The notes under the pieces: generated by a model
Told to the model about the DNA's origin: nothing
Databases searched by the model: none
The model's input: the letters and a program-made list of their open reading frames with translations, nothing else
Translations under genes and position numbers: made by a program
Shown: positions 1 to 9,000 of the stretch, in pieces
Layout: each line of letters starts with the position of its first letter
Position numbering within the stretch: the first letter of the stretch is position 1
Assembly (NCBI GenBank): GCA_046350555.1
Contig: JAXMAF010000016.1
Location: 1 to 64,000, forward strand
DNA length: 64,000 nucleotides
Origin: JAXMAF01 sp046350555
Lineage (GTDB): Bacteria; Planctomycetota; Phycisphaerae; Phycisphaerales; SM1A02
Direction: 5' to 3'

Positions 1-465
1 CATCGGCTCTGGTCGCGCACGCGCATCCTCGAGGCCGCATCGCGACTCACGCCCGCGCAACTGCGGGAGCCGTTCCCGATCGGGCCGGGCAGCGTCTTCG
101 CCGCGCTGAACCACCTCCACGCCGCGGAATTCGCCTGGCTCGAGGCGCTCAAGGGCGCCCCGAAGGCCATCCTCCCTGAACACGATCCCGGCGGGGGGCT
201 GGCGCCGCTCCTGCGCGACTGGGCCGATCTCGACGAGCGCTGGGGGGACTACCTCTCGAAGCTCGACGACCGCGAGCTCGACCGGCCCGTGACCCGCACG
301 AACCGCGCGGGTGTGACAAGCACGACCGCGGCGCACGACGTGCTGGTCCACGTCTGCACGCACGGCTTCTACCACACGGCGCAGATCGTCAACATGCTCC
401 GTCGACTCGGCGTCGCGGAGCTGCCGGAGACCAACTTCATCACGATGGCGAGGGAGGTCGGCTGA
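1..465 (+). CDS. DinB-family protein, 5'-truncated
   Basis: The reading frame is already open at base 1 and ends with TGA at 463-465, so the N-terminus lies outside the window and 154 residues remain. The visible part is helical, with the spaced histidines typical of the DinB/YfiT four-helix fold: LNHLHAAEFAW near residues 36-46 and VHVCTHGFYHTAQI near 116-129. In that family the histidines bind a metal at the centre of the bundle; many members are thiol-dependent transferases or of unknown function. Substrate cannot be told from sequence. The stop codon is the first three bases of a dispersed palindromic repeat (463-570). The next gene is convergent, so nothing here indicates a functional partner. 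Confidence 0.75.
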   Translation, partial: HRLWSRTRILEAASRLTPAQLREPFPIGPGSVFAALNHLHAAEFAWLEALKGAPKAILPEHDPGGGLAPLLRDWADLDERWGDYLSKLDDRELDRPVTRTNRAGVTSTTAAHDVLVHVCTHGFYHTAQIVNMLRRLGVAELPETNFITMAREVG

Positions 466-570
466 TACGGATTCCAGTGGACCCCCATGCGTTCGACCCC
501 TTGCCGAAGGTGGCATCTCACGGCGAAGTTGGGTTGGGTGGGGCGCGAGAGTCAACTGGGACGCGCATGA
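463..570 (+). repeat. Dispersed palindromic element, copy 1
   Basis: 108-bp copy of an element seen five times in the window. It begins TGATACGGATTCCAGT and ends GTCAACTGGGACGCGCATGA; the ends form imperfect terminal inverted repeats of about 19 bp. The interior has the shared blocks GCGTTCGACCCCTTG and GTTGGGTTGGGTGGGGCGCG. The leading TGA is the stop codon of the upstream DinB-type gene. Confidence 0.85.
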
Positions 571-591
571 GGCGTTCCGTCGGGATCACGA

Positions 592-2865
592 TCAGTTCCA
601 CGCGCTCAACAGGACGCCCAGATCCGCGCCGTCGACCACGCCGTTGCCGTCGAGATCGTTTCCTTCCACGCCCCAGCTTCCCAGGAGGAGACCGATGTCG
701 GCGCCGTCGACGTGTCCGTCGAGGTTGAGGTCGGCGCCGAGCACGGTGCGCGGAGTGACGGTGATCTCGACCTGCGCTCCACCGCTCATCCCGTCGGAAT
801 CGGTTCCCGTCACGGTGATCACATGGGTTCCCGGCTGGAGTGAATCGACGAGGAGCATCCTTCCGACGCCGATCACGCCATCGAGGCTGGAGGTCCACAC
901 GATGTTGGCATCGTCGAGCATGAGATCCTCGAGATCCCACGCGGCGGCGTGGAGGATCACCTCGGCATGCTGCCTGAAGGTGTCGCCGTCGTTGGGCGTG
1001 ACGAGGTAGACGTCCGGAGGATTGCCCATGCCCAGCGCCGCCGACATGAAGATCGGCGAGTCGGTGCTGTTGAACCCGTCGCTGGTGCGCACGACGAAGA
1101 GCCCGGTGCCGCCACGCGTCGCGGGAACATGCGCGGTGTCGAAATCGAACGAGGTCGCCGCAAGGTCCACGGCGATCGGAATCCATCGCTCGCCGCCGTC
1201 GGGGCTGTAGAGCACGTGCGACACGAGCGCGTCGCCATCGGGGTCCTCGGCGCTCCAGGTGATGCGCACGCTTCCCGTCAGCACCGCGCCCGCGCCGTCG
1301 GCGCCGCCGCGCCGCCGCTCCACGCGCCGGGGCCGACGGGCGACGCGACCGCGGCGGCCCGAGCGGCTCGACCGACAGGACCGCGACGCTAGCGCGTTCG
1401 CACTGCGGGTTCGGGGAGGCCATGACTTCGAGTCGACCAGATCGAAGAAGTCGACCGACGCGACGACGCTGCCTCCCACGCGCTCCGGAATGAGCGCATA
1501 GACCGACGAGGTCGCCGCGAGCCCGCCGCCGCCGGCGCACGACTCGCGCGAGCGCTGGGTGTCGAGGCGGACCACCCAGAGCGGCGCACCGGCGTCGTCG
1601 CACGCGACGACGGCCACGTCGCCCGTCGGGTCGTCGGGCGTCGCGCGCGCCAAAGGAACGCGGAAGACGGGATCGATCCACGCGGTTCGCCCCGCGTGTG
1701 TCACGCCGCCGCAGACGCGGAGCATGGGACCGACATCGCCACCGGCCAGATCACCGCCCCCCGGCGGGCCACCGGGGGGAAGGTCGCCGCCGTCGGCCGT
1801 GCACGAGACGCGCGGATCGTTGAGGAACGCGGCGAAGCTCGAGGCGTTCACGAACGCCGCGCTGGTGAGCTGGCCCGCGACCATGACGTCCTTCTTCGAG
1901 CCGGGAAAGACCTGCGGGATGTTCTCGGTGTTGGCCAGATGATGCTCCACGTCGATGCCGTTGGTGCCGATCGTGGCGTTGTTGTGGACGAGGCCGACCA
2001 GATGCCCGAGCTCGTGCGCGAACGTGCGCTGGTATCGCGGCAGGTCGGTGTTGCCGAACGCGGCGTCGCCGGGGATCGAGATCGACTTCCCATTGCCGAA
2101 GTAGGGATTCCCCGGAAGCCAGCCGAAGATGAAGTCGGGAGCGGGGTAGCCCGCCGCCGGGATCTGGTTCACGCGGATGTCCGAGAGGGCGTTGAGGAGC
2201 GCCGTGTCCGTGTCGTTCACGTCGTACGTCCACGTGAGCGGAGGCAGCGGTGAACGGTGGTAGTTGAGTTCGCCGGGCGCGTAGATGGCTCGGACGAAGT
2301 TGTCGCCGATGCCCGGCTGCATGTGGTAGCCCTCGGGCAGGCCGCCGCCGGCCGTGTAGTTGATCGGCACGTACGCGATCTCGACGGTGTCGCGGCAGAC
2401 GAAGACGATGTTCGAGAGCTGGAGGATGTTGTTGTTCTCGTTGGTCTCGGCGACCAGCTTGCCCGGGTCGACCTCCACCTTGAAGTCGACGTCGGCGCTC
2501 TCCGGGACGATCACCCAGAAGTTGATCGTGTCGTCGAGGTTCACCAGATTGGGCGCCGTTGGCGCGCTCAGCGGCCCGTTGAGCGAGCATGCCGGCGAGC
2601 CCGCCTGCTCGACGCCGTCCACGTAGACGCGCAGGATCGCGTCGACGTTCGGGACCGGCGCGCTCGTCCCGGTCACGCCGATCTTCGCGCGGACCATCGT
2701 GGCGCGATTCCCCACCAGCGCGGTGCTGCCATACTGCACCGACTGGATGACCGTGATCGAGCTGACGGTCAGGTCGACCGCGCTCGCGACCGGCGCGACG
2801 AAGGCGAGCGACGCGGACGCGCAGAGCGCGCCTCGGACGGCGCGGACGGAATGACAGCGAGGCAT
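592..2865 (-). CDS. Secreted zinc metalloprotease with CARDB-like and dockerin-type regions
   Basis: About 757 residues if started at the ATG at 2865, which has AGGAG nine bases upstream and opens a signal peptide (MPRCHSVRAVRG, then ASLAFVAPVASA). The frame stays open to 2952, but that extension does not look like protein. Order: signal peptide; a CARDB-like beta domain (residues about 32-155, ending in NNNILQLSNIVFV); a catalytic core with the metzincin-type motif HELGHLVGLVH (about 284-294); a beta-rich region; and a C-terminal pair of dockerin-like calcium loops (DLNLDGHVDGADIG, DLDGNGVVDGADLG). It is probably an extracellular or periplasmic protease. Between about 1300 and 1431 the frame gives Arg-rich nonsense, while the neighbouring frame reads VMASPNPQCERASVAVL, so two compensating indels are likely. 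Substrate unknown. Confidence 0.8.
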   Translation of the reverse strand: MPRCHSVRAVRGALCASASLAFVAPVASAVDLTVSSITVIQSVQYGSTALVGNRATMVRAKIGVTGTSAPVPNVDAILRVYVDGVEQAGSPACSLNGPLSAPTAPNLVNLDDTINFWVIVPESADVDFKVEVDPGKLVAETNENNNILQLSNIVFVCRDTVEIAYVPINYTAGGGLPEGYHMQPGIGDNFVRAIYAPGELNYHRSPLPPLTWTYDVNDTDTALLNALSDIRVNQIPAAGYPAPDFIFGWLPGNPYFGNGKSISIPGDAAFGNTDLPRYQRTFAHELGHLVGLVHNNATIGTNGIDVEHHLANTENIPQVFPGSKKDVMVAGQLTSAAFVNASSFAAFLNDPRVSCTADGGDLPPGGPPGGGDLAGGDVGPMLRVCGGVTHAGRTAWIDPVFRVPLARATPDDPTGDVAVVACDDAGAPLWVVRLDTQRSRESCAGGGGLAATSSVYALIPERVGGSVVASVDFFDLVDSKSWPPRTRSANALASRSCRSSRSGRRGRVARRPRRVERRRGGADGAGAVLTGSVRITWSAEDPDGDALVSHVLYSPDGGERWIPIAVDLAATSFDFDTAHVPATRGGTGLFVVRTSDGFNSTDSPIFMSAALGMGNPPDVYLVTPNDGDTFRQHAEVILHAAAWDLEDLMLDDANIVWTSSLDGVIGVGRMLLVDSLQPGTHVITVTGTDSDGMSGGAQVEITVTPRTVLGADLNLDGHVDGADIGLLLGSWGVEGNDLDGNGVVDGADLGVLLSAWN

Positions 2866-3279
2866 GGGACGATCTCCTGCACACGGGGTCGGCGCCCGCG
2901 CCCGGACCGGTTCAAGCGGCCCCCAGGCGCACCACGGATCGAGACGCCGCACGGTGCCGGGAATTGTCGCCGCACGGGGAAGGATCCCCGGGAAGTGTGA
3001 CCTTTTTGCGGGTGAATGACCTGTGGTGCCGGCGGGACGGCGGGGCGCACCGACGATTCACGGACGATGGCGCGGCCGCCGGTCGGTTGGCAGGCGCGGT
3101 CGGCGAGCCCCCCAGTTCGCCAAGCCACCGCATCCTGCCAGGCGCGTGTGGCTTCCGTCCGATCGCCCGTCGCCGTCGAAGCGACTGCGCTCCGGGCTGC
3201 CCGGGCCGACGGCGCGGACGATGTGCCCCGCGCCCCGTTCGTGCGTCGCGCGCCATCCAAGGCCGCTCTATGATCGTTC
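2866..3279. other. Intergenic region without a convincing gene
   Basis: 414 bp between the divergent metalloprotease and Lon-domain genes. No frame here shows recognisable protein. It holds a short palindrome (GGGGAAGGATCCCC at about 2978-2991) and the only T-rich patch (GACCTTTTTGCGGG, about 2999-3012), flanked by GTGTGACC and GAATGACC. The protease promoter is expected here but no clear -35/-10 pair is visible. Confidence 0.5.
3269..3274 (+). promoter_or_regulatory. -10-like TATGAT five bases before the Lon-domain gene
   Basis: TATGAT stands in very GC-rich DNA exactly five bases before the ATG at 3280. If used, transcription would start at or next to the start codon, giving a leaderless mRNA. 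No good -35 box is seen. It is one of several TAnnnT hexamers placed this way in the window. Confidence 0.4.
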
Positions 3280-4146
3280 ATGTCCGACGCGATCACCGTC
3301 GACTTCGGCAAGCCGATGCCGGTCTTCCCGCTGCCCGGCTTCGTGCTCCTGCCGCACGCGGTGCAGCCGCTGCACATCTTCGAACGGCGCTACAAGCAGA
3401 TGCTGAGCCACTGCCTCGAGTTCGCCACGGAGGGCGGAGGACAGATCGCGATGGCGACGCTGATGCCCAGACACGGAAAGGTGGACGACGGCGACAAGTC
3501 CGACGCGGCGAGCTGGGCGCAACTTCGTCCGGCGGTCTGCATCGGACACATCATCCAGCACGAGGCGCTGGCCGGCGGCCGGTACAACATCCTGCTCCAG
3601 GGCGTCTGCCGCGCCCGCATCACGCAGGTGCTCGAGCCCGACGAGTCGCGTCTCTATCACGTCGCGCGGCTTGCGCCGATCGAGCGCGACCTCGACACGC
3701 CGCCGGCGCTTCCGGGACTGCGAGAGCAGCTTCGCGAGCTGGTCGGCGGACCGCAGCTTCGTCGCATGAGCACCGCCCAGCACGTGCTCGAGTGGATCGA
3801 TCGCGAGGACGTGCCGACGCACGCCGTGCTCGAGATCGTCGGCTTCGCGCTCGTCCGCGACGAGGAACTGCGCTACCGGCTGCTCGAGGAGGCCTCGCCG
3901 CGCGGACGGGCGAAGATCAGCAGTCTCGAGCCGCGTCCGGCGGCCTGGTGGCGAAGGCCGACGAACAGGGCTGGGCGACTGGCCGAAGGGACTGAGCGGA
4001 ACCAGTGTCCCGAGACCCGTGCTCCCCCTCGCGACGCTCCCGCCCAGTCGATCCGATCGCTCCACTGGGCGCCGCTCAGGACACGTTCCGGTCCAGCCGC
4101 ACGACCACCTGCGCCCTCGCAGCGTCGTGCCGCGCAAGCGCCTTGA
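3280..4146 (+). CDS. Lon substrate-binding (LON N-terminal) domain protein
   Basis: 288 residues in the uninterrupted frame. Residues about 12-210 match the stand-alone LON/PUA-like substrate-binding domain: FPLPGFVLLPHAVQPLHIFE, then RYKQMLSHCL, GRYNILLQGVCRARI, and a helical C-terminal half. There is no AAA or protease domain, so this is a free-standing family member (often annotated as peptidase S16, Lon-like), probably cytoplasmic and of uncertain function. The last ~75 residues are dubious: they run antisense to the end of the helicase gene, and the other frames around 3950-4000 read KADEQGW and then DWPKGLSG, resembling the usual C-terminus. A small indel near 3950-3990 probably displaced the true stop. 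The start at 3280 directly follows a TATGAT hexamer and has no Shine-Dalgarno. Confidence 0.7.
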   Translation: MSDAITVDFGKPMPVFPLPGFVLLPHAVQPLHIFERRYKQMLSHCLEFATEGGGQIAMATLMPRHGKVDDGDKSDAASWAQLRPAVCIGHIIQHEALAGGRYNILLQGVCRARITQVLEPDESRLYHVARLAPIERDLDTPPALPGLREQLRELVGGPQLRRMSTAQHVLEWIDREDVPTHAVLEIVGFALVRDEELRYRLLEEASPRGRAKISSLEPRPAAWWRRPTNRAGRLAEGTERNQCPETRAPPRDAPAQSIRSLHWAPLRTRSGPAARPPAPSQRRAAQAP

Positions 4147-5963
4147 TGATCGCCGCGGCGTGGTCGGCGCGCACCTCGACGAGGGAGAAGTGGTCGGCGA
4201 TCTCGATGGCCCCGATCACCTCGCTGGTCAGCCCCGCCTCGTTGGTGATCGCCGACGAGGTCGCCGGCGCACACGCTCGAGGCGACCGCGCCGATGAACA
4301 GCCGCGTCGACTCGAAGCCGGCGCGCCGGTCGTCGCGCTGGCCGCCGCCGTTCGCACCGCCACCGGGCGCGCGCCCCCATCCTCGCGCGCCGCGTCGATG
4401 TCGGCGCCGTCCCGCCGTCGCGCGCCCACCGGTGACCTCCGAAGTCGGGACGCTCGTCGTGGTCGATTGGTTCCAGGCTTCGCGGGCTCCGCCCGGGTCG
4501 GCCGTTCCCGCGCGCCGGGCGTCCAGCGGAAGATCCTGCTCGTCGGCGTGCGCATCGGCCTCGGCGTGGCTCGCCTCGTGGGCAAGCTTGACCGCCGCCG
4601 CGGCGACGTCCATCGGGTCGAACTCGGCGGCAAGCTCGGCCACCACCGAGCGGAAGCGCTCGAGGTCGCCCGCGACCACCGCTTCGCGCAGCGACGCCCG
4701 GGTGAGCTCGAGGCGCCGATGGCGCAGGTCGGCGACGGTCGGCAGCGTCGAGACGTCGATCTTCTGCTTCGTGGCCTGTTGGATGTTGCGCAGCAGGCGC
4801 TGCTCGCGCGGCTCGACGAAGGTGATCGCCACCCCCTCGCGGCCGGCCCGCCCGGTGCGGCCGATGCGATGCACATACGCGTCGGGCTCGGTGGGCACGT
4901 CGAAGTTGACGACGTGGGTGAGGTGGTCGATGTCCAGTCCGCGGGCCGCGACATCGGTGGCGATCAGGAGGTCGCTCGCGTTGCTGCGGAAGCGGGCCAT
5001 CACACGGTCGCGCTGCTCCTGCGCGTGGCCGCCATGGAGACTGTCGGCCCGATATCCGCGGGCGTTCATCGCCTCGGTCACTTCGTCGACCTCGAGTCGC
5101 GTCCGGCAGAAGACGAGCGCCGACGCGGGCGACTCCATGTCGAGCACGCGTCCAAGCGCTGCGTGCTTGTTCGCCCGCACGACGATGTACGCGGTCTGCC
5201 GCACGCGCGGGACCGTGCCGGCCTTGGTCCGCTCGGTCGCGATCGCGATGCGCATCGGATCGCGAAGGTGCCGCTCGGCGATCGACAGGATGCGCGGCGC
5301 CAGCGTCGCCGAGAAGAGGGCCGTCTGGCGCTCGGCGGGAAGCCGCCTGAGGATCGCGTCGAGATCCTCGGCGAAACCCATGTCGAGCATCTCGTCCGCC
5401 TCGTCGAGGACGACCATGCGCACGTCGTCGAGCGCCATCGTGCCGCGGTCGAGGTGATCGAGCGCCCGCCCCGGCGTCGCGACGACGACCTGCACGCCTC
5501 GATCGAGCACCCGAAGCTGCTGGCCGAACGACTGCCCGCCGTAGATGGGCAGCACGCTCGCGTGGCGCTCGCGACCATAGCGATGGATCGCCTGCGCCAC
5601 CTGCATGGCGAGCTCGCGCGTCGGCACGAGGACGAGGGCCAGCGGGTTCCGCGGCCTGACCTGGACGCTCGTCGTGCGCTGCAAGAGGGGCAGCGCGAAG
5701 GCCGCCGTCTTTCCGGTGCCCGTGGCCGCCTGGCCGAGGAGGTCGCGCCCCGCGAGCAACGGCGGGATCGACGCGCGCTGGATCGGCGTCGGCTCCTCGT
5801 AGCCGAGCGCCGCCAGCCCCGAGAGCAGCATCGGATCGAGACCCAGCGCCGCGAAGCCGCCCGGGACGACGGGAACGACGGGCCCGACGGGAACGACAGG
5901 ATCGATCGAGCTGGTGCCGGATTGGGTCGTCAATGGAGGGAGGACGCGGTTCGAGGCGAGCAC
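4076..5963 (-). CDS. DEAD-box ATP-dependent RNA helicase with DbpA-type tail, frameshifted
   Basis: DeaD/CsdA-like RNA helicase. Visible motifs: Q motif GYEEPTPIQ (about 54-62), Walker A ATGTGKT (80-86), PTRELA (114-119), DEAD (187-190), SAT (218-220), then RGLDID and HRIGRTGRAGR in the second RecA domain. Such enzymes unwind short RNA duplexes in ribosome assembly and mRNA turnover. The frame carries on to 3873, but after RLFIGAVAS it becomes nonsense. From about 4251 the next frame supplies ITNEAGLTSEVIGAIEIAD and ends RLDRNVS at 4076, which is a proper DbpA RNA-binding domain. The sequence GTCGGCGATCACC looks like GTCGGCGCGATCACC minus two bases. So the gene is annotated 5963 to 4076 with one frameshift. 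It follows argH on the same strand and is convergent with the Lon-domain gene. Confidence 0.85.
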
Positions 5964-6090
5964 GTGACGTGGCGACGCGGAGAATCGATCAGTGTCGCAG
6001 GTTTGGCCGTGGAAGGCGCGGAGCGCGACGCGCGGCCGTCAGGCCGTCGGACGAGCGGCATCGGCTGACCGGGCATCAGTCGATCCCTCC

Positions 6091-7521
6091 TCACGCGCCC
6101 GGCCCAACCCCCTCGCCGAGCCAGCGACGCGCCTCCGCGATCGCCTCGCGCACGCGCGCGGGCGCCGTGCCGCCGATCACGTCGCGCCGCGCGACCGCGG
6201 CTTCGGGCGAGAGCGCGGCGAAGACGTCGGGACCGATGCGGCCGTCGAAGCCGCGCAGCTCGTCGAGCGGCATCGCCTCGAGCGCCACGCCTCGTTCGAT
6301 CGCGCGGCGGACGGCGCGACCGACGCTCTCGTGCGCATCGCGGAAGGGCACGCCGGCGCGGACGAGGTAGTCGGCGAGCTCCGTCGCGTTCGCGTGGCCG
6401 GCGGTCGAGGAGGCGCGGCAGCGCCCGCGATCGACGCGAAGTCCGTCGATGACCGGCGGCACGATGCGCAGGCACATCGAGAGGTGCGCGAACGCCTCGA
6501 AGACCGGCTCCTTGTCCTCCTGGAGGTCCTTGTTGTAGGCCATCGGAAGGCCCTTGAGGACGACGAGCAGCGTGGTCAGCGCGCCGACGATGCGTCCGGT
6601 CTTGCCGCGCACCAGCTCCATCGCGTCGGGGTTCTTCTTCTGCGGCATGAGCGACGAACCGCTCGTCACGGCGTCGGACATCTCGACGAAGCGATGCTCC
6701 TGGGCGCTCCACACGATCAGGTCCTCGGCCAGGCGCGACAGATGCGTCGCGCAGAGCGCCGCGCTCGCCAGGGCTTCCACCACGAAGTCGCGGTCGCTCA
6801 CCGCGTCGAGGCTGTTGCGCGTCGCGCGTGCGAAGCCGAGGTCGCGCGCGAGCGCCTCGCGGTCGATCGGATACGCGGTTCCAGCCAACGCGCCGGAGCC
6901 AAGCGGACAGGCATCGAGCCGCGCGGCGCCGTCGGCGAAGCGACTCTCGTCGCGCCGCAGCATCTCGACGTACGCCAGCGCCCAGTGCGAAAGGAGCACC
7001 GGCTGGCCGTGCTGAAGGTGCGTCATGCCCGGGACGATCGTCCCGATCTCGCGCTCGGCGAGCGCCACGAGCGATGCGATGGCTGCGCGAAGCTCGCCGC
7101 GGCGCCGTCCGATCTCCGCGCGCACCCAGAGTCGAAGGTCGGTGGCGACCTGGTCGTTGCGGCTGCGCCCGGTGTGCAGCTTGCGCCCCAGCGGGCCAAG
7201 CCGCTCGACCAGCTTCGTCTCGACCCAGGAATGGACGTCTTCCGCGCCGCTGGCGACGACGGCCGCCGGATCGGACTCACCCTCGGCGGCGACCTCGGCG
7301 AGCGCCGCGGCGAGCGCGTCGGCCTCCGCGCGGGTCAGCACGCCGGCGCGGGCGAGCGCGTGCGCCCACGCGACGGAACCTTCCACATCCTCGGCCAGGA
7401 GCGCCACGTCGAACGGAAGCGAATCGTTGAACCGCCGGAAAAGCGGATCGCTCGCGCCTTCGAAGCGTCCACCCCAGAGGGCTTGTTTCGGCGTCGGCGT
7501 CTGTGCAGGTGTGTGGGACAT
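6091..7521 (-). CDS. argH: Argininosuccinate lyase
   Basis: 476 residues, close to the usual 455-470. Catalyses argininosuccinate to arginine plus fumarate, the last step of arginine synthesis, as a cytoplasmic homotetramer. It has the fumarase/aspartase superfamily signature GSSLMPQKKNPD (around residue 290; the serine of this loop is the catalytic acid/base in the family), the substrate-binding segments LHTGRSRNDQ and GMTHLQHGQP, and a helical C-terminal domain. The first ATG, at 7521, precedes the conserved ALWGGRF by 13 residues and has AAGG nearby. It is the last arg gene of the leftward cluster, 102 bp after argG and 127 bp before the helicase start. Confidence 0.97.
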   Translation of the reverse strand: MSHTPAQTPTPKQALWGGRFEGASDPLFRRFNDSLPFDVALLAEDVEGSVAWAHALARAGVLTRAEADALAAALAEVAAEGESDPAAVVASGAEDVHSWVETKLVERLGPLGRKLHTGRSRNDQVATDLRLWVRAEIGRRRGELRAAIASLVALAEREIGTIVPGMTHLQHGQPVLLSHWALAYVEMLRRDESRFADGAARLDACPLGSGALAGTAYPIDREALARDLGFARATRNSLDAVSDRDFVVEALASAALCATHLSRLAEDLIVWSAQEHRFVEMSDAVTSGSSLMPQKKNPDAMELVRGKTGRIVGALTTLLVVLKGLPMAYNKDLQEDKEPVFEAFAHLSMCLRIVPPVIDGLRVDRGRCRASSTAGHANATELADYLVRAGVPFRDAHESVGRAVRRAIERGVALEAMPLDELRGFDGRIGPDVFAALSPEAAVARRDVIGGTAPARVREAIAEARRWLGEGVGPGA

Positions 7522-7623
7522 CGGTTGCCCTTGGACGGCGTCGGCGCTGTCTCGGCCTTGGATGGCAGGGACTCCACCACGGCTCGGCCGCGCCGAGATC
7601 GAGCACGCGCTGCCGCGAACGCG

Positions 7624-8841
7624 TCACGCATCGCGCCGCGCGGCGTCCATCCGCTTCATCGCCGCGATGCGGCTCGGGAGCGAGAAGAGTCGGATGAACC
7701 CCTCCGCGTGCCTCTGGTCGTACACCTCGTCGCGGCCGAACGTGGCAAACTTCTCCGCATAGAGCGAATTTGGCGAACGGCGCCCGACCGTCCACGCCTT
7801 GCCCTTGTGCAACCGGACGCGCACCTCGCCGTCCATGCGCTCCGCGATCTGCTCGATCGCCGCGCCGATCGTCTCTCGCAGCGGCGTGAACCACTGGCCG
7901 TTGTAGACGAGCTCGGCGAAGCGCAGCCCGACCTGCTCGCGCCAGTGGAGCGTCTCGCGGTCGAGCACGAGCTCCTCGAGTCCGCGCAGCGCCTCCACGA
8001 GGACCGTTCCACCCGGCGTTTCATAGCATCCGCGGCTCTTCATGCCGACGAGCCGGTTCTCCACCAGATCGACGCGCCCGACGCCATGCACGCCGGCGAT
8101 CTCGTTGAGTCGCGCCAACAGGTCCTCGGGGGCCATCGGCGCGCCGTCGAGCGAGCGGGCCCGGCCGCCCTCGAAGCCGATCGCGACCTCGACCGCCTTG
8201 TCGGGCGCATCCTTCACGTGGCGCGTGAGCATCCAGACGTCGTCCGGCGGCGCGTTCCACGGATCCTCGAGTGCGCCGCCCTCGTGCGAGATGTGCCAGA
8301 GGTTGCGGTCGCGCGAGTAGATCTTCTCGCGGCTGGCGGTCGTGGGAATGCGGTGCTTGGCGAGGTAGTCGAGCATCTCCTCGCGCGACCGAAGGTTCCA
8401 TTGCGGGTGACGCCACGGAGCGATCACCTGGAGGTCCGGCGCGAGCGCCGCGAACGCGCTCTCGAAGCGGACCTGGTCGTTGCCCTTGCCCGTGCAGCCG
8501 TGGGCGAGGGCGTCGCCACCGACCTGGCGAGCCAGCTCGACCTGTCCGCGCGCGAGCACCGGTCGCGCAATCGAGGTTCCGAGCAGGTAGCGGCCTTCGT
8601 AGACGCCCCCGGAGAGGATCGTCGGATAGACGAACTCCTCCACGAACTCGCGGCGCTGGTCGACGATGTGGCACGCGGCCGCGCCGGAGCGGATCGCCTT
8701 CTCCTCGACGCCGGCGAGCTCGTCGGCACCCTGGCCGACGTCGCCCACGAAGCAGACGACTTCGCAGTCGTAGTGCTCCCTGAGCCACGGAACGATGACG
8801 GAGGTGTCGAGACCGCCGGAGTACGCAAGGACGATTCGCAT
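7624..8841 (-). CDS. argG: Argininosuccinate synthase
   Basis: 405 residues from the ATG at 8841; family members are about 400 and start just before the PP-loop, as here (MRIVLAYSGGLDTS). A GTG at 8871 would add ten residues and cannot be excluded. Joins citrulline and aspartate with ATP to give argininosuccinate. Seen: ATP-pyrophosphatase loop AYSGGLDTS (about 5-13), HGCTGKGNDQVRFE (citrulline/aspartate binding) and EGGALEDPWN. Cytoplasmic tetramer. Transcribed with argH (102-bp gap), but separated from argF by about 800 bp of tandem repeats, so it may have its own transcript. No strong ribosome-binding site before either start. Confidence 0.97.
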   Translation of the reverse strand: MRIVLAYSGGLDTSVIVPWLREHYDCEVVCFVGDVGQGADELAGVEEKAIRSGAAACHIVDQRREFVEEFVYPTILSGGVYEGRYLLGTSIARPVLARGQVELARQVGGDALAHGCTGKGNDQVRFESAFAALAPDLQVIAPWRHPQWNLRSREEMLDYLAKHRIPTTASREKIYSRDRNLWHISHEGGALEDPWNAPPDDVWMLTRHVKDAPDKAVEVAIGFEGGRARSLDGAPMAPEDLLARLNEIAGVHGVGRVDLVENRLVGMKSRGCYETPGGTVLVEALRGLEELVLDRETLHWREQVGLRFAELVYNGQWFTPLRETIGAAIEQIAERMDGEVRVRLHKGKAWTVGRRSPNSLYAEKFATFGRDEVYDQRHAEGFIRLFSLPSRIAAMKRMDAARRDA

Positions 8842-8905
8842 GGGTGTGATCGAAGGTTGGTGGAGTGACACGAGGTGTGAGGAGGGACGGGAGTGACGGT
8901 GGGCG

Positions 8906-8968
8906 GGAGTTAGGAGTTGGGAGTTGGGAGTTGGGAGTTAGGAGTTAGGAGTTAGGAATTAGGAGTCG
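8906..8968. repeat. Heptanucleotide tandem array, GGAGTTR x9
   Basis: Nine consecutive 7-base units with no slippage: GGAGTTA or GGAGTTG, with GGAATTA and GGAGTCG as the last two. Lies just upstream of argG. One of three heptamer arrays in the arg cluster, each with a different unit. Confidence 0.9.
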
Positions 8969-9000
8969 GGGACGCCTTTTGGACTGCGGGGCGGTGTGCA

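Noticed and set aside
4076..4260. Programmed ribosomal frameshift in the helicase gene
   Set aside because: No slippery heptamer or downstream pseudoknot is seen at the junction, and many unrelated genes here show similar breaks.
5992..8868. A 958-residue rightward protein opposite argH and argG
   Set aside because: Arg/Ala/Glu-rich shadow of two certain genes on the other strand, no domain, no start signal.
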